Shown: positions 24,716 to 34,402, counted from the stretch's first letter. The stretch is 64,000 nt of DNA from Thalassotalea sp. 1_MG-2023 (GCF_030546745.1 NZ_JAUOPD010000003.1:1-64000), one strand, 5' to 3'. The notes: a model not told the origin generated them from the letters alone. Numbers and translations are program-made.

Positions 24716-24904
24716 ATGAGTAAAAAAGGTAAAAAAAATCATATCACTGAACATGGTCGAGGTGAAATTAAGCATGACTATTTAGCGGCGCTAGTTACCT
24801 CCAAAGTGTTTAAAACCCAAGTCGTTAATGCCAAAAAGGGTAAAGGCTCTTTTAGCCGAAAAGCAAAGCATCAAGGCCAAGAGCCTTATTTAATAGCAAT
24901 ATAA
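24716..24904 (+). CDS. arfA: ArfA, alternative ribosome-rescue factor
   Basis: Rescues ribosomes stalled on nonstop mRNA together with release factor 2, as backup to tmRNA. The 62-residue protein contains the family core GEIKHDYLAALVTSKVFKTQ then KKGKGSFSRKAKH. ATG 24716 has AGAGGA 6 bp upstream; an upstream in-frame start at 24668 is less likely. Two hairpins fold over the 3' coding end and stop codon (24843-24887 and 24882-24925), as expected if, like E. coli arfA, the message is cut or terminated to make it nonstop and so subject to tmRNA control. Divergent from the DUF2982-like gene. Confidence 0.9.
   Translation: MSKKGKKNHITEHGRGEIKHDYLAALVTSKVFKTQVVNAKKGKGSFSRKAKHQGQEPYLIAI
24843..24887 (+). 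promoter_or_regulatory. hairpin inside the arfA coding sequence
   Basis: AAGGCTCTT (24843-24851) pairs perfectly with AAGAGCCTT (24879-24887) within codons 43-57 of arfA. In E. coli an equivalent hairpin is an RNase III target that produces nonstop arfA mRNA. The right arm is shared with the downstream terminator hairpin, so the two are mutually exclusive. Confidence 0.65.
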
Positions 24905-24929
24905 TTATTGTTATCAAATAAGGCTTTTG
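24882..24929 (+). terminator. terminator hairpin spanning the arfA stop codon
   Basis: AGCCTTATTT (24882-24891) pairs with AAATAAGGCT (24916-24925), with inner pairing ATAGCAAT/ATTGTTAT, then TTTT. The arfA stop codon TAA (24902-24904) lies in the loop. Confidence 0.75.
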
Positions 24930-25002
24930 TGTACTGTTGTCATGCTAATGTCATAGATAATGACTACTATGGTAGATTTAAGTCTATTAGGGTATTACAA
25001 CT

Positions 25003-26154
25003 TTGTGGCAAATTTTTAGATCTTTTTTAATGCTCGGCTGTCTGTCCTTTGGTGGGCCGGTTGCTCATATTGGTTATTTTCATCGCACGTTTGTTGATGA
25101 AAAAAAATGGTTAACTGAACAAGCTTATAGCAATATCGTTGCCTTATCACAAATATTACCTGGACCAGGATCTAGCCAAGTTTGCTTTGCTATCGGCTAT
25201 CAGCGTGCAGGTATCTTCGGTGCTATTTTAGCATTTTTAGCTTTTACCCTGCCTTCTTTCTTACTGATGTGGTTATTTGCAACGACCTATTCTAGCTATA
25301 GTAAACACCCTTATTTAACCACTTTAATGACTACCTTTAAATTACTTGCTGTGGTGGTGGTGACTGATGCGGTGTACACCATGTTTACTCAGTTTTGTAA
25401 AACCAAAGCAACGCAGACTATTTGTTTGGTCACAACGATAAGCTTACTGCTTTTTTCTGTTTCGATGAGTCACTTGTTGGTTTTGACGCTATTTGCCTTG
25501 ATTGGTGCACGATACTTATCATCAGAATCGTTGAATAAAGCAGAGGTAATCGATAACAGTCGACCAAAAAACTATTACTGGTTAATAGTATTTATTTCGG
25601 TATTTTTACTGAGTTTATTGGCATACACACAACCCTTATTGTCGTTGTTTACTCGCTACTTTCAAGTGGGAAGTTTAGTTTTTGGTGGTGGTCATGTGGT
25701 TTTACCGTTGTTACAAACGGCGACTAATGACGTAGTACATAATGATATTTTTATGGCTGGTTATGCTGCCGCTCAAGGTGTACCTGGGCCAATGTTCACC
25801 TTTGCAAGTTACTTAGGTGCCATAGAATTTTCATCTGCACCCTTTATCGGAGCATTAACAGCCACTCTTGCTATTTTTTTACCTGGCTTTTTATTAATGA
25901 TTGCTTTTTTACCGAATTGGCAACGCCTTGCTGCACATAAAAAAGTTGCAGGCGCTATTATCGCGATTAATGCGGCAGTAGTTGGGTTGCTCATCAGTGC
26001 GCTTTATCAACCACTCTTTGTTTGTGCGGTAAATTCGGCAACTGACTTTGCTTGGGTTGTTGTGGGAATATTGCTGTTAAAAGTATTGAAGTGGTCAATA
26101 TTACGCTTGTTGTTCCTTGCCTTGGTTGGTGCTTTATTCACCACTTACTTTTAA
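25003..26154 (+). CDS. chrA: ChrA-family chromate transporter
   Basis: CHR-superfamily inner-membrane anion transporter of 383 residues. Both halves carry the family signatures: LGCLSFGGPVAHIGYF and LPGPGSSQ in the first, LVFGGGHVVLPLL and QGVPGPMFTFASYLG in the second. TTG 25003 is chosen since it gives the normal short N-terminus; a stop codon lies 15 bp upstream in frame. It overlaps convergent hemY by 21 bp. Actual chromate efflux is a family inference. Confidence 0.9.
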   Translation: MWQIFRSFLMLGCLSFGGPVAHIGYFHRTFVDEKKWLTEQAYSNIVALSQILPGPGSSQVCFAIGYQRAGIFGAILAFLAFTLPSFLLMWLFATTYSSYSKHPYLTTLMTTFKLLAVVVVTDAVYTMFTQFCKTKATQTICLVTTISLLLFSVSMSHLLVLTLFALIGARYLSSESLNKAEVIDNSRPKNYYWLIVFISVFLLSLLAYTQPLLSLFTRYFQVGSLVFGGGHVVLPLLQTATNDVVHNDIFMAGYAAAQGVPGPMFTFASYLGAIEFSSAPFIGALTATLAIFLPGFLLMIAFLPNWQRLAAHKKVAGAIIAINAAVVGLLISALYQPLFVCAVNSATDFAWVVVGILLLKVLKWSILRLLFLALVGALFTTYF

Positions 26155-27360
26155 TGTGTTATGCACACCTGAAATAGCGAGCGCCTTTTTCAATGCCGAA
26201 ATTGCCTGTTCAGGCTTATTAAGCTGTTCTAATACGTGAGCGAAAGTCGTGAGATCGAGTGTATCAACTGGTTGCTCTTCAAGATGTAAACGTGCATTAA
26301 AAGCTTTCTCTGCCATTTCCCATTGTTGATCCATTGCTGATAAATGAGCGAGTGCCGTTAACCATTTTGCGTTTTTAGCATCATGGTGTAAGTGTTTTTG
26401 CACGGCTTGAATTAATGCATCTACTTGCGTTAGCGGTAACTGTCTTATCGCATAAATGAACTTATCATTCGCGCCTTTTTTAACGGTTGGTAATAATAAT
26501 TCGGTCAGCGGTTTATTGATGCGATTTGCAGCTAATACTTGGCAATAGGCAAGTAAAACAGTTTCTTCTTGCTTAACCTTGCGAGGTAAATTATTCCAAT
26601 AATTATTTAATGCCTGCTGACTTTCTTTGGTAATTTTTTGATGAAAAGCCCCTGAAAATGCAGCTTGTTGCCAACTGTTTATTTGCTGCTTCGTAAAGTG
26701 TTTACTTTTTTGTGCTTTATTTAATTGTTCAACCACGTAAAAAAAGCGTTGTTCGATCAAGCTCAAATCTAGTTCCAATGCCAGTAAACGGTCATCGTGA
26801 CCAATATATTTATGATACTTGTCGATAAGTGTTCTTGCGTTGGAAAATTCTTGATGGTTTAACAATAATTTTATCGTGATTAAGACTGACTCTAGGCCTG
26901 TTTCTTTGACGTCGAGTTGGTTGCCATTTATTTGCTGTAAATAATGTTTTGTGTTGTCTGGTAACCCTTGTAAGTTAGCTGCATTTGCAGCCATTAAGTA
27001 GGCAGTTTCGGTAAATGGGATGCTATCAGCAGATTTAACTAATAAGTGTTCAGCCTGTTTATTATCACCTAATACGTAAGCGGCAATGCCTTTTTGAAAG
27101 TTACGTAATGCACGTCGTTGGCCAGAAAACCTGACTTTATGCCAAGCAGAAAAGCTCAATGATAATCCACCGCGTAAAAGTTTAAGAATGATCAGTAAGG
27201 TAAGGAATAAAACGGTAACGGCAATGAGCGCTGTGACTACTGTTGACTCCAAAGTGTAATCGCCCATTGCTACCAGAATATAGCCTTTTTCACCAATGAG
27301 AATAGGGCTTAGTGCAACCGCGGAAAAAAATAAAATTAGCGCTAAAATTAGGCGTTTCAT
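26134..27360 (-). CDS. hemY: HemY, TPR membrane protein of the heme operon
   Basis: Protoheme-associated inner-membrane protein. It has two N-terminal membrane segments (about 1-20 and 38-62) and then a TPR-like helical region with LDLTTFAHVLEQLNKPEQAI near the C-terminus. Length 408 residues. Last gene of hemC-hemD-hemX-hemY, overlapping hemX by 4 bp. The precise role in late heme synthesis is not well defined in the family. Confidence 0.92.
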   Translation of the reverse strand: MKRLILALILFFSAVALSPILIGEKGYILVAMGDYTLESTVVTALIAVTVLFLTLLIILKLLRGGLSLSFSAWHKVRFSGQRRALRNFQKGIAAYVLGDNKQAEHLLVKSADSIPFTETAYLMAANAANLQGLPDNTKHYLQQINGNQLDVKETGLESVLITIKLLLNHQEFSNARTLIDKYHKYIGHDDRLLALELDLSLIEQRFFYVVEQLNKAQKSKHFTKQQINSWQQAAFSGAFHQKITKESQQALNNYWNNLPRKVKQEETVLLAYCQVLAANRINKPLTELLLPTVKKGANDKFIYAIRQLPLTQVDALIQAVQKHLHHDAKNAKWLTALAHLSAMDQQWEMAEKAFNARLHLEEQPVDTLDLTTFAHVLEQLNKPEQAISALKKALAISGVHNTLKVSGE

Positions 27361-28598
27361 ATAACGTCTCCGTTTTGTGCGCTAATATCGCTTTGCTGTA
27401 CTTCTTGCTGTACTGGTGAGTTTATAGGTGTTTGCTGCTGAGGTAGCGTTTCAAGCTCAGACTCACTCATGTGTTGTTTAATTGCTTCTAGTGACTGCAA
27501 ATTACTTGGCAGTTGAAATTCGATAGTTTCATTTTTAAGTGACTGCAACGCTTGATTAAACTTTATGGTTTTTTGTTCATTAGTATCAAAGTAAGTGAGT
27601 AACCATGCTTGTGCTTTATCCAATGAAGCAAGATAAAGTGCGTTATTTTCTTTACTTGCTGCCCATTGAGCTTGTTGCAAAGTCAGCGATAAATTTTCTT
27701 TTAAGTTTTGTTGATGAGCAGGCGACATTAGCGGTTCTACTTGGCCATTACGTCGTCTTATCGTAATAAAATCTTGTTTAAAGCGTTGCCAAGTTTTGGC
27801 TAGGTTTTCACGCCAATCAGCAGTGTTGTTTGAGAGCGTTAAGTCTTCTTCGTTGTCAATTGATTCGGGAATGTCAGCCATTGCTAAGGGTAATTGTGCT
27901 ATCTGTTCGTCTAATGCCATTAACGTTAATGTTGCTTCTTCTGTGGTTAATTCAGGCACAAGTTTTAATGCTTCTATATCGGCTCTTATTAATTGCCTAA
28001 TCGACAAAAATTTCGCGGAATCTAATGCTTTTAAACGTTCATCTGCGTCTTTTAATAAATTGATAGCGGCTTTTGTATCACGCTCGAACCATATAGTTCT
28101 GCTTGCTATGCGAATTAAATAATCTGCTTCATGTAAAAGCCAATCTTCTGGTGATGATTGTTCTAATCGAGATATTTGTGCATTTAATTGTGCAATACGA
28201 GCTTCGTTTTGTGCAGTTGTTTCTGCTAATGCACTGGTAAGCTGCTGCTGAAAGTTAACCTGCTGCTGACGTAAAAGTTGCGTGACTTGTTGGCCAAACT
28301 GATCGTTGTTTTGTTGAATTTTCGTGTTAATTGAAGTTTGTTGTTCAGAAGCATGTTGTTGATGCCAATAAAATAAGGCGGCGACGCCTGCAATGGTGGC
28401 TAAAGACAATAAAAGCGAGACAATTGCTGTTTTTGAAATAGGCTGTTTAGGGGAGGCCACGGGAGTACGTGCACTAGTTCTATCAGGTTTTCTTGGCGAA
28501 ACCGTAGGTTTAGCTTTAGCGTCTTTTTTGATAGGTGGCTCTGTGCTTTTAAGCGTGTTGTCAGGCGTATTCTTATCAGAAGATGATGAGTCAGTCAT
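27357..28598 (-). CDS. hemX: HemX-like membrane protein
   Basis: The 413-residue protein has a low-complexity Ser/Lys/Pro N-terminus, one membrane helix (about 57-77, TAIVSLLLSLATIAGVAALF), a Gln-rich coiled coil and a periplasmic helical domain with LLHEADYLIRIASRTIWFER, the typical HemX pattern. Despite older names it is not a proven uroporphyrinogen methylase. It is 4 bp after hemD and overlaps hemY by 4 bp, so one operon. Confidence 0.93.
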   Translation of the reverse strand: MTDSSSSDKNTPDNTLKSTEPPIKKDAKAKPTVSPRKPDRTSARTPVASPKQPISKTAIVSLLLSLATIAGVAALFYWHQQHASEQQTSINTKIQQNNDQFGQQVTQLLRQQQVNFQQQLTSALAETTAQNEARIAQLNAQISRLEQSSPEDWLLHEADYLIRIASRTIWFERDTKAAINLLKDADERLKALDSAKFLSIRQLIRADIEALKLVPELTTEEATLTLMALDEQIAQLPLAMADIPESIDNEEDLTLSNNTADWRENLAKTWQRFKQDFITIRRRNGQVEPLMSPAHQQNLKENLSLTLQQAQWAASKENNALYLASLDKAQAWLLTYFDTNEQKTIKFNQALQSLKNETIEFQLPSNLQSLEAIKQHMSESELETLPQQQTPINSPVQQEVQQSDISAQNGDVI

Positions 28599-28602
28599 AG
28601 GA

Positions 28603-29352
28603 TTATTCCATGCCTTTTAATGTTGTCACAATGGCGTTGTCACTGGCGCCGTTACTGATCAATATGTTACGTAAGCCTAATGCTCTACCTGTATCTGCTA
28701 CGCGTTCACTGGGCACAATATACGTGCAATGCTGCGTCCAATAATCATCCATTGGTTTGAGAACATCAACCATGCGTATTAATTGTGATTCACTAGTGAT
28801 GACCATAGCGTTAATTTGCTTATTTTTCCAGACTTTGTCTTGTTCTGCTGCAATATTTAGCCAATTTCGTTGGTAACTTTCGAAATACTCTACTTTAGCA
28901 CCACGCTTAATTAATGATCGCGCTAAATGTTCTCTACCACCGTTCCCACGTATGATTAAAACATGCTGATTCACAACCTTTTCTGTTGCAAGTTCAGCTA
29001 ATGCTAGCATGCCCTCACTGTTATGTTGTGTTGGGAAAATAGCTTGATAACCCAGGTTTGCGAGACATTGTTGAGTTTTTTCACCAACGGCAATGATAGT
29101 GGTATCTTGCTTTAGCCATTGAGACAACGCATAGCTATTATGCGCAAACTCAACCGCTGCTTGGCTAATAAATATCACAATGTTGGGTAGAAACGTGTCG
29201 ATTAACGATTCAAGCTGCACGCCATCACCGTTAAATTGATATTCTAGTAATGGTTGACATAAATTATTGATACCCGCCGTATTAAGCGCCTGTTGTAATT
29301 GCCAACAGGCGGGTTCAGGACGGGTATTTAGCACGTACAGGTTATTGCTCAT
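28603..29352 (-). CDS. hemD: HemD, uroporphyrinogen-III synthase
   Basis: Cyclises hydroxymethylbilane to uroporphyrinogen III. 249 residues with the weakly conserved family landmarks: an N-terminal [28 protein letters not shown], and [13 protein letters not shown] followed by [13 protein letters not shown]. It overlaps hemC by 11 bp, which suggests coupled translation. Confidence 0.94.
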   Translation of the reverse strand: MSNNLYVLNTRPEPACWQLQQALNTAGINNLCQPLLEYQFNGDGVQLESLIDTFLPNIVIFISQAAVEFAHNSYALSQWLKQDTTIIAVGEKTQQCLANLGYQAIFPTQHNSEGMLALAELATEKVVNQHVLIIRGNGGREHLARSLIKRGAKVEYFESYQRNWLNIAAEQDKVWKNKQINAMVITSESQLIRMVDVLKPMDDYWTQHCTYIVPSERVADTGRALGLRNILISNGASDNAIVTTLKGME

Positions 29353-30271
29353 ATACCATTTTTAAAATGCTGTCAGCACCTTGCGAGAGTAATTTCTCTG
29401 CTAAGGCTGTACCCAATGTTTCGGCTTGGTCGGCTTGTCCAATAATCTCATCACTAATAATTTTACTGCCATCTACTGCACCTACTAAGCCACGTAAATA
29501 AATTGTTGAGCCTTCGAGAGTTGCATAGCTACCAATAGGAACTTGACAACCGCCTTCTAATTTACAGTTCATTGCACGTTCGGCTAGCACTCTAGTGCGT
29601 GTTTTTTTACATTCTAATGGTGCCAATAATGCCTTAACGTGTTCATCGTCTGTTCTACATTCAATGCCTACAGCACCTTGTCCGTTGGCGGGTAACATGA
29701 TTTCTGGAGCAATGTATTGACGAATACGATCTAACATTTTTAATCGAATAAGTCCTGCTGCTGCTAATACGATAGCATCAAACTCTCCAGCATCGAGTTT
29801 AGCTAGACGAGTATTGACATTGCCACGTAAACTACGAATAACAAGATCTGGTCGCATGGCGCGTAATTGGCTTTCTCGGCGTAAACTTGAGGTACCAACC
29901 ACAGCACCTTGTGGTAGTTCTTCAATGCTATTTACTGTATTGGAAACGAAGGCATCGCGAGGGTCTTCACGAGGACAAATAACTTCCAGCCCTAAACCTT
30001 CAGGAAACTCAACCGGTACATCTTTCATTGAGTGAACGGCAATATCCGCTTTGCCTTCTAAAATTGCCACCTCTAACTCTTTGATAAATAATCCTTTGCC
30101 GCCAACTTTCGCTAAGGGCGTATCTAAAATAATATCACCTTTTGTCGTCATAGGTACAAGTTCAACAGTGATGTTTTGGTGAAAATGTTCAAGTTGAGCT
30201 TTTACATACTCTGCTTGCCAAAGTGCTAAAGCACTTTTTCGTGTGGCGATACGAATGATAGGTTGTGTCAT
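29342..30271 (-). CDS. hemC: HemC, porphobilinogen deaminase
   Basis: Polymerises four porphobilinogens into hydroxymethylbilane. 309 residues, with [16 protein letters not shown] at the start, [22 protein letters not shown] and the dipyrromethane-binding Cys in [12 protein letters not shown]. It starts 12 bp after cyaY on the same strand, so frataxin and the hem genes probably share a transcript. Confidence 0.97.
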   Translation of the reverse strand: MTQPIIRIATRKSALALWQAEYVKAQLEHFHQNITVELVPMTTKGDIILDTPLAKVGGKGLFIKELEVAILEGKADIAVHSMKDVPVEFPEGLGLEVICPREDPRDAFVSNTVNSIEELPQGAVVGTSSLRRESQLRAMRPDLVIRSLRGNVNTRLAKLDAGEFDAIVLAAAGLIRLKMLDRIRQYIAPEIMLPANGQGAVGIECRTDDEHVKALLAPLECKKTRTRVLAERAMNCKLEGGCQVPIGSYATLEGSTIYLRGLVGAVDGSKIISDEIIGQADQAETLGTALAEKLLSQGADSILKMVYEQ

Positions 30272-30283
30272 GCGGGATCCTAA

Positions 30284-30604
30284 TTATTGTGCGCTTAATG
30301 TCACTTGTGCGTCTGCTTGTTTAGTCACAGCGTCAGAGATAAATTGCCAAAATTCACCACCACCGCGTTTGTCGATCCATTGTTCATTGTCATAGTGAAA
30401 ATGATGACCGTTAAATTTGGTAGCAACCCAAATTTCATGTAATGGAGCTTGCTTATTAATGATGATTTTACTGGCATTTTTGAAGGTTAACGTTAGCATA
30501 CCACCAACACCTTCATAATCGATATCAATACCGCAGTCTTCTATCGCTTCTTCAAGTGTCAGTAATAGGTCGTCTGCCATTAAATTGTACTGTGTATCGT
30601 TCAT
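30284..30604 (-). CDS. cyaY: CyaY, bacterial frataxin
   Basis: Iron-binding protein that modulates Fe-S cluster assembly at IscS. 106 residues with an acidic N-terminal helix (DDLLLTLEEAIEDCGIDIDY) and the sheet segment GGMLTLTF, then QAPLHEIWVATKFNGHHF. It lies directly upstream of hemC and divergent from lptM. In E. coli cyaA separates hemC from cyaY; here it does not. Confidence 0.95.
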   Translation of the reverse strand: MNDTQYNLMADDLLLTLEEAIEDCGIDIDYEGVGGMLTLTFKNASKIIINKQAPLHEIWVATKFNGHHFHYDNEQWIDKRGGGEFWQFISDAVTKQADAQVTLSAQ

Positions 30605-30648
30605 TGAGTGGTCCTTTTATTGAATCGAAAAAATTAGTCTTCGATTCG

Positions 30649-30677
30649 TTGGTAATTGATGGTCATGAGATTATAAA
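30649..30677 (+). promoter_or_regulatory. promoter candidate for lptM-lysA-dapF
   Basis: TTGGTA (30649-30654) and TATAAA (30672-30677) are separated by 17 bp, 37 bp before the lptM ATG. A GAATCGA/TCGATTC inverted repeat (30622-30647) lies just upstream in the divergent cyaY/lptM region. Confidence 0.5.
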
Positions 30678-30713
30678 ACGTCTATCATGGGAAAAAAATC
30701 GAATTAATCAAAA

Positions 30714-30872
30714 ATGCGTAAACAAAATTCAATTATTTTCGGTGGCTTACTCTCAATAGTGTTATTTTCCGGCTGTGGAATGCCTGGTCCTTTATATCAA
30801 GAATCAAACGAGAAAAAAACACAGACTAATTCAGTTATTGAGCAACCGGTAGAAAAACAGGAACAACAATAG
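30714..30872 (+). CDS. lptM: LptM (YifL)-type small lipoprotein
   Basis: A 52-residue lipoprotein. A basic start and hydrophobic stretch end in a lipobox, LFSGC, followed by the family signature GMPGPLY and a polar Gln/Glu/Lys tail. In E. coli LptM helps LptD mature in the LPS export complex. Its TAG stop overlaps the GTG start of lysA by one base. The lptM-lysA-dapF order matches other gammaproteobacteria. No good Shine-Dalgarno is visible. Confidence 0.88.
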   Translation: MRKQNSIIFGGLLSIVLFSGCGMPGPLYQESNEKKTQTNSVIEQPVEKQEQQ

Positions 30873-32119
30873 TGGATTTTTTTAATCGTCGCTCGGCGCA
30901 GTTATATGCCGAAGATTGTGCCGTTGCTGAATTAGCGAAAACCTACGGCACACCTTTATTTGTCTATTCTCGGGCAACCATTGAACGTCATTGGCATGCT
31001 TTTGATAACGCAGCTGCGGGTCGAAAGCATTTAGTCTGCTATGCGGTAAAAGCCAATAGCAATATCGCTGTGCTCAATATTTTAGCGCGATTAGGATCGG
31101 GCTTTGATATTGTTTCAAAAGGTGAGTTAGCTCGCGTATTAGAAGCCGGCGGTGATCCTGCTAAAGTGGTTTTTTCTGGGGTCGGAAAAAAAGCGGATGA
31201 AATAGCCTACGCTTTAGAGAAAGGCATTTATTGTTTTAATGTTGAATCAGAAGCTGAACTTGCGCGTATACAGCAAGTCGCACAATCAATGAATAAAATC
31301 GCGCCTATTTCATTACGGGTGAATCCTGATGTGGATGCCGGCACACATCCCTATATTTCCACTGGGTTAAAAGAGAATAAATTTGGCGTAAGTATTGATG
31401 ACGCCTATCGTATTTATGCGCACGCAGCTACTTTGTCTCATATCGATGTCAAAGGTATTGATAGTCATATTGGTTCGCAGCTTACTGAAATTGCCCCGTT
31501 TTTAGATGCACTTGATCGTGTGTTGGTTTTAGTGGACACCTTAGCTGAGCAGGGAATAACACTGTCTCATATTGATGTCGGTGGTGGCCTAGGTGTGTGT
31601 TATCAAGATGAGCAACCGCCTCATCCTCAACAATATGCCGAAGCTATTGCAGAAAAACTGTCTGACAGAGATATTACACTTATTTATGAACCCGGCCGAG
31701 CAATTATGGCCAATGCTGGTATTTTGGTGACTGAAGTTGAGTTTTTAAAAACCAATCAAGATAGACATTTTGCGATTGTTGATGGTGCAATGAATGACCT
31801 TATTCGCCCTGCGCTATATCAAGCTTGGCAATCTATAATACCCGTGATAGAGCACAAGAACGTTCCGGAAAAAAATTATGATGTAGTGGGCCCTGTGTGT
31901 GAAACAGGGGATTTTCTCGGTAAAGATAGAGCATTGGCTATTGAAGCTGGTGATTTACTTGCCGTTCGATCTTCAGGTGCCTATGGTTTTACTATGAGTT
32001 CAAATTATAATAGTCGACCAAGAGCCGCGGAAGTGATGGTAGATGGTGACAAAGCATTTGTTATCAGACAGCGCGAGTCATTAGCAAGTTTATGGCAGGG
32101 AGAAGCCTTGCTTCCTTAA
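30872..32119 (+). CDS. lysA: LysA, diaminopimelate decarboxylase
   Basis: PLP enzyme for the last step of lysine synthesis, meso-DAP to lysine. 415 residues; the Schiff-base Lys is in CYAVKANSN, with the HIGSQ, GGGLG and EPGRAIMANAG motifs of PLP binding and CETGDFLG at the active site. The GTG start overlaps lptM in TAGTG. It is grouped with dapF, which makes its substrate. Confidence 0.97.
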   Translation: MDFFNRRSAQLYAEDCAVAELAKTYGTPLFVYSRATIERHWHAFDNAAAGRKHLVCYAVKANSNIAVLNILARLGSGFDIVSKGELARVLEAGGDPAKVVFSGVGKKADEIAYALEKGIYCFNVESEAELARIQQVAQSMNKIAPISLRVNPDVDAGTHPYISTGLKENKFGVSIDDAYRIYAHAATLSHIDVKGIDSHIGSQLTEIAPFLDALDRVLVLVDTLAEQGITLSHIDVGGGLGVCYQDEQPPHPQQYAEAIAEKLSDRDITLIYEPGRAIMANAGILVTEVEFLKTNQDRHFAIVDGAMNDLIRPALYQAWQSIIPVIEHKNVPEKNYDVVGPVCETGDFLGKDRALAIEAGDLLAVRSSGAYGFTMSSNYNSRPRAAEVMVDGDKAFVIRQRESLASLWQGEALLP

Positions 32120-32128
32120 GAGAGCTAG

Positions 32129-32959
32129 ATGTTAGTAAATTTTTCAAAAATGCATGGGTTGGGTAATGATTTTTTAGTGCTCGATAACGTGACACAAAAT
32201 GTGTATTTACCTAATGAGCAAATCAAAATGCTCGCTGATCGAAACTTTGGTATTGGCTTTGACCAATTATTGATTGTCGAGCCACCATACGATCCTGATT
32301 TAGATTTTCATTATCGCATTTTTAATGCTGATGGTAGTGAGGTTAGCCAATGCGGAAATGGCGCCAGATGCTTTGCCCGTTTTGTTAAAATGAAAGGGCT
32401 AACCGGGCGTAATAAAATTCGTGTATCTACGCACTCAGGTAAAATGACGTTATTTATAGAGCGTGATGGTAACGTGACTGTCAATATGCCAGTTCCGCAA
32501 CTAGAGCCGAGTAAAATACCTTTTACTGCCCAAAAAGCAGAAGGGACCTACATCTTGCGTAGTGACGAAGAAACGGTGCTGTGTGGTGCTGCGTCAATGG
32601 GAAACCCGCATTGTGTGTTAACTGTTGACGATGTTGCGAAAGCACCAGTTGAGTATTTAGGCGCGCGCTTGGCAACCCATGATCGTTTTCCTCAAGGAGC
32701 AAATGTAGGGTTTATGGAGATTGTTTCTCCTGAATTCATTAAACTACGCGTTTTTGAGCGAGGAGCCGCAGAAACATTAGCTTGCGGCAGTGGCGCATGT
32801 GCTGCTGTTGTTGTTGGACAAATTCAGAAAAAACTCGCCAAACAAGTCACTGTGCAATTACCTGGTGGCAAATTAAAAATATACTGGAAAGGCCCCGGTA
32901 GTCCTGTAAAAATGACAGGGCCAGCGGTGCATGTTTTCGATGGACAAATTCATATATGA
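32129..32959 (+). CDS. dapF: DapF, diaminopimelate epimerase
   Basis: Interconverts LL- and meso-diaminopimelate. 276 residues, with the two catalytic cysteines in [13 protein letters not shown] and [10 protein letters not shown] and the MHGLGNDF start. It follows lysA by 9 bp and overlaps the next gene by 4 bp (ATGA). Confidence 0.98.
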   Translation: MLVNFSKMHGLGNDFLVLDNVTQNVYLPNEQIKMLADRNFGIGFDQLLIVEPPYDPDLDFHYRIFNADGSEVSQCGNGARCFARFVKMKGLTGRNKIRVSTHSGKMTLFIERDGNVTVNMPVPQLEPSKIPFTAQKAEGTYILRSDEETVLCGAASMGNPHCVLTVDDVAKAPVEYLGARLATHDRFPQGANVGFMEIVSPEFIKLRVFERGAAETLACGSGACAAVVVGQIQKKLAKQVTVQLPGGKLKIYWKGPGSPVKMTGPAVHVFDGQIHI

Positions 32960-33675
32960 GTAAACATGAAACCCCTATTACTGCTGAAAACTCAACAGAA
33001 AACTTAGTGGTAACTGATGTCGACATACAATTAACCGACGAGTTAATTGTGACCTATTTACAAGATAACCCTGATTTTTTTAATCGTCAGCCTGATTTAG
33101 TCGCCCAATTACGTTTATCAGATCCTCACCGAGGTGCTATATCACTCGTTGAACGTCAACAGTTGGCATTACGAACAAAAGTACAAGCATTAGAAGAAGA
33201 AATTACTCATTTGATGTCAGTGGCGAATCAAAATGAGCAATTATTTTCATTATACAGTGATTTATATCTACGCTTACTTGATTGTGATACCGCAGCAGAA
33301 TTATTAAATTGCTTGCACCAAGCAACGACTGAACTATTATCTTTAAAGTCATTAAAACTATGGCTTGTAGCACCTTATAGTTTTGATCATGATTGCCTTA
33401 TAAAGCAAGATTGCCAAGAAATTTTGGATAATAGATTACACGCAGAAGATTACTATTTTGGCCGTATTCAACAGCGTGAACAACAAATGGTTTTTGATCA
33501 AGCCTGTGAAGGTTCAGTTGTTATGATCAAGTTATCGCATCATGAAAAAGTGATAGGTTTTATTGCTATTAGCTCTCAAGATGCCGATCATTTCGAGCCT
33601 AGAATGGATACCTTATTACTAAACCAATTTAGAAAGTTAGTGGCTAAATTATTGGTGCAACTTCAGGTAAGTTAA
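32956..33675 (+). CDS. yigA: DUF484 (YigA-type) protein
   Basis: Conserved 239-residue protein with the N-terminal [20 protein letters not shown] segment, a short coiled coil and a GAF-like C-terminal half. The family lies between dapF and xerC in most gammaproteobacteria. Function unproven; the position has suggested a link to XerC recombination. Here the next gene is yigB, joined by a TAATG overlap, and xerC is absent. Confidence 0.9.
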   Translation: MSKHETPITAENSTENLVVTDVDIQLTDELIVTYLQDNPDFFNRQPDLVAQLRLSDPHRGAISLVERQQLALRTKVQALEEEITHLMSVANQNEQLFSLYSDLYLRLLDCDTAAELLNCLHQATTELLSLKSLKLWLVAPYSFDHDCLIKQDCQEILDNRLHAEDYYFGRIQQREQQMVFDQACEGSVVMIKLSHHEKVIGFIAISSQDADHFEPRMDTLLLNQFRKLVAKLLVQLQVS

Positions 33676-34379
33676 TGCGTTATAATCGTCGTTTATTGCC
33701 TTTTAAGGCTATTAGTTTTGATCTTGATGATACCTTGTATCATAACGCTCCGGTAATGATAGCGACAGATAAAAAAATGCAGCAATATTTCGCTGCATTA
33801 TTGCCTGATGGTCAATATGGCTATCAATATTGGTTTCGTTACCGTCAACAAGCTTTGTTAGAGAATGATGAGCTGATCCATGATGTTGGCGAACTTAGAC
33901 ACGTTAGTTATCGTTTAGGCTTGATGGCGTTAGGTTTTGATAAAGCGCAGGCAGAAACTATGGCGCAGCAGGCGGTCCAATACTTTGTAGAACAACGTAG
34001 CAACTTTGTTGTACCTGACGTTGTACATGAACTGTTGTTAAAGTTAGCTAGCCAATGGCCTTTAGTCGCTATTTCTAATGGAAATGTAGATACAAGAGCG
34101 ATTAATTTGGCGCAATATTTTTCCCATATTTATCATGCAGGCCAAGGTAATAAACAAAAACCAGCGGCCGATATGTTTGCAAAAACTTGTCAGCAATTAT
34201 CAATTAAGCCAATTGAACTTTTACATGTTGGTGACTGCGGCATTAACGATATCATCGGTGCAGCTAAATATGGTTGCCAAACAGCATGGGTATCAACCTA
34301 TGATGTTGGTCATCCGATTAAACAGTTAGCAACGTTAGAATTACGTCACATTACTGAATTAAGCCGTTTACTAAATTAA
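33675..34379 (+). CDS. yigB: YigB-like HAD-family phosphatase
   Basis: HAD hydrolase of 234 residues with motif I FDLDDTLY, motif II ISNGN, the motif III Lys region (QKPAADMF) and motif IV HVGDCGINDI. E. coli YigB dephosphorylates FMN and a riboflavin-pathway intermediate; the same activity is inferred. It overlaps the DUF484 gene by one base and is 23 bp before uvrD. Confidence 0.9.
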   Translation: MRYNRRLLPFKAISFDLDDTLYHNAPVMIATDKKMQQYFAALLPDGQYGYQYWFRYRQQALLENDELIHDVGELRHVSYRLGLMALGFDKAQAETMAQQAVQYFVEQRSNFVVPDVVHELLLKLASQWPLVAISNGNVDTRAINLAQYFSHIYHAGQGNKQKPAADMFAKTCQQLSIKPIELLHVGDCGINDIIGAAKYGCQTAWVSTYDVGHPIKQLATLELRHITELSRLLN

Positions 34380-34402
34380 CACCTTACAACGAGAGACACC
34401 TT

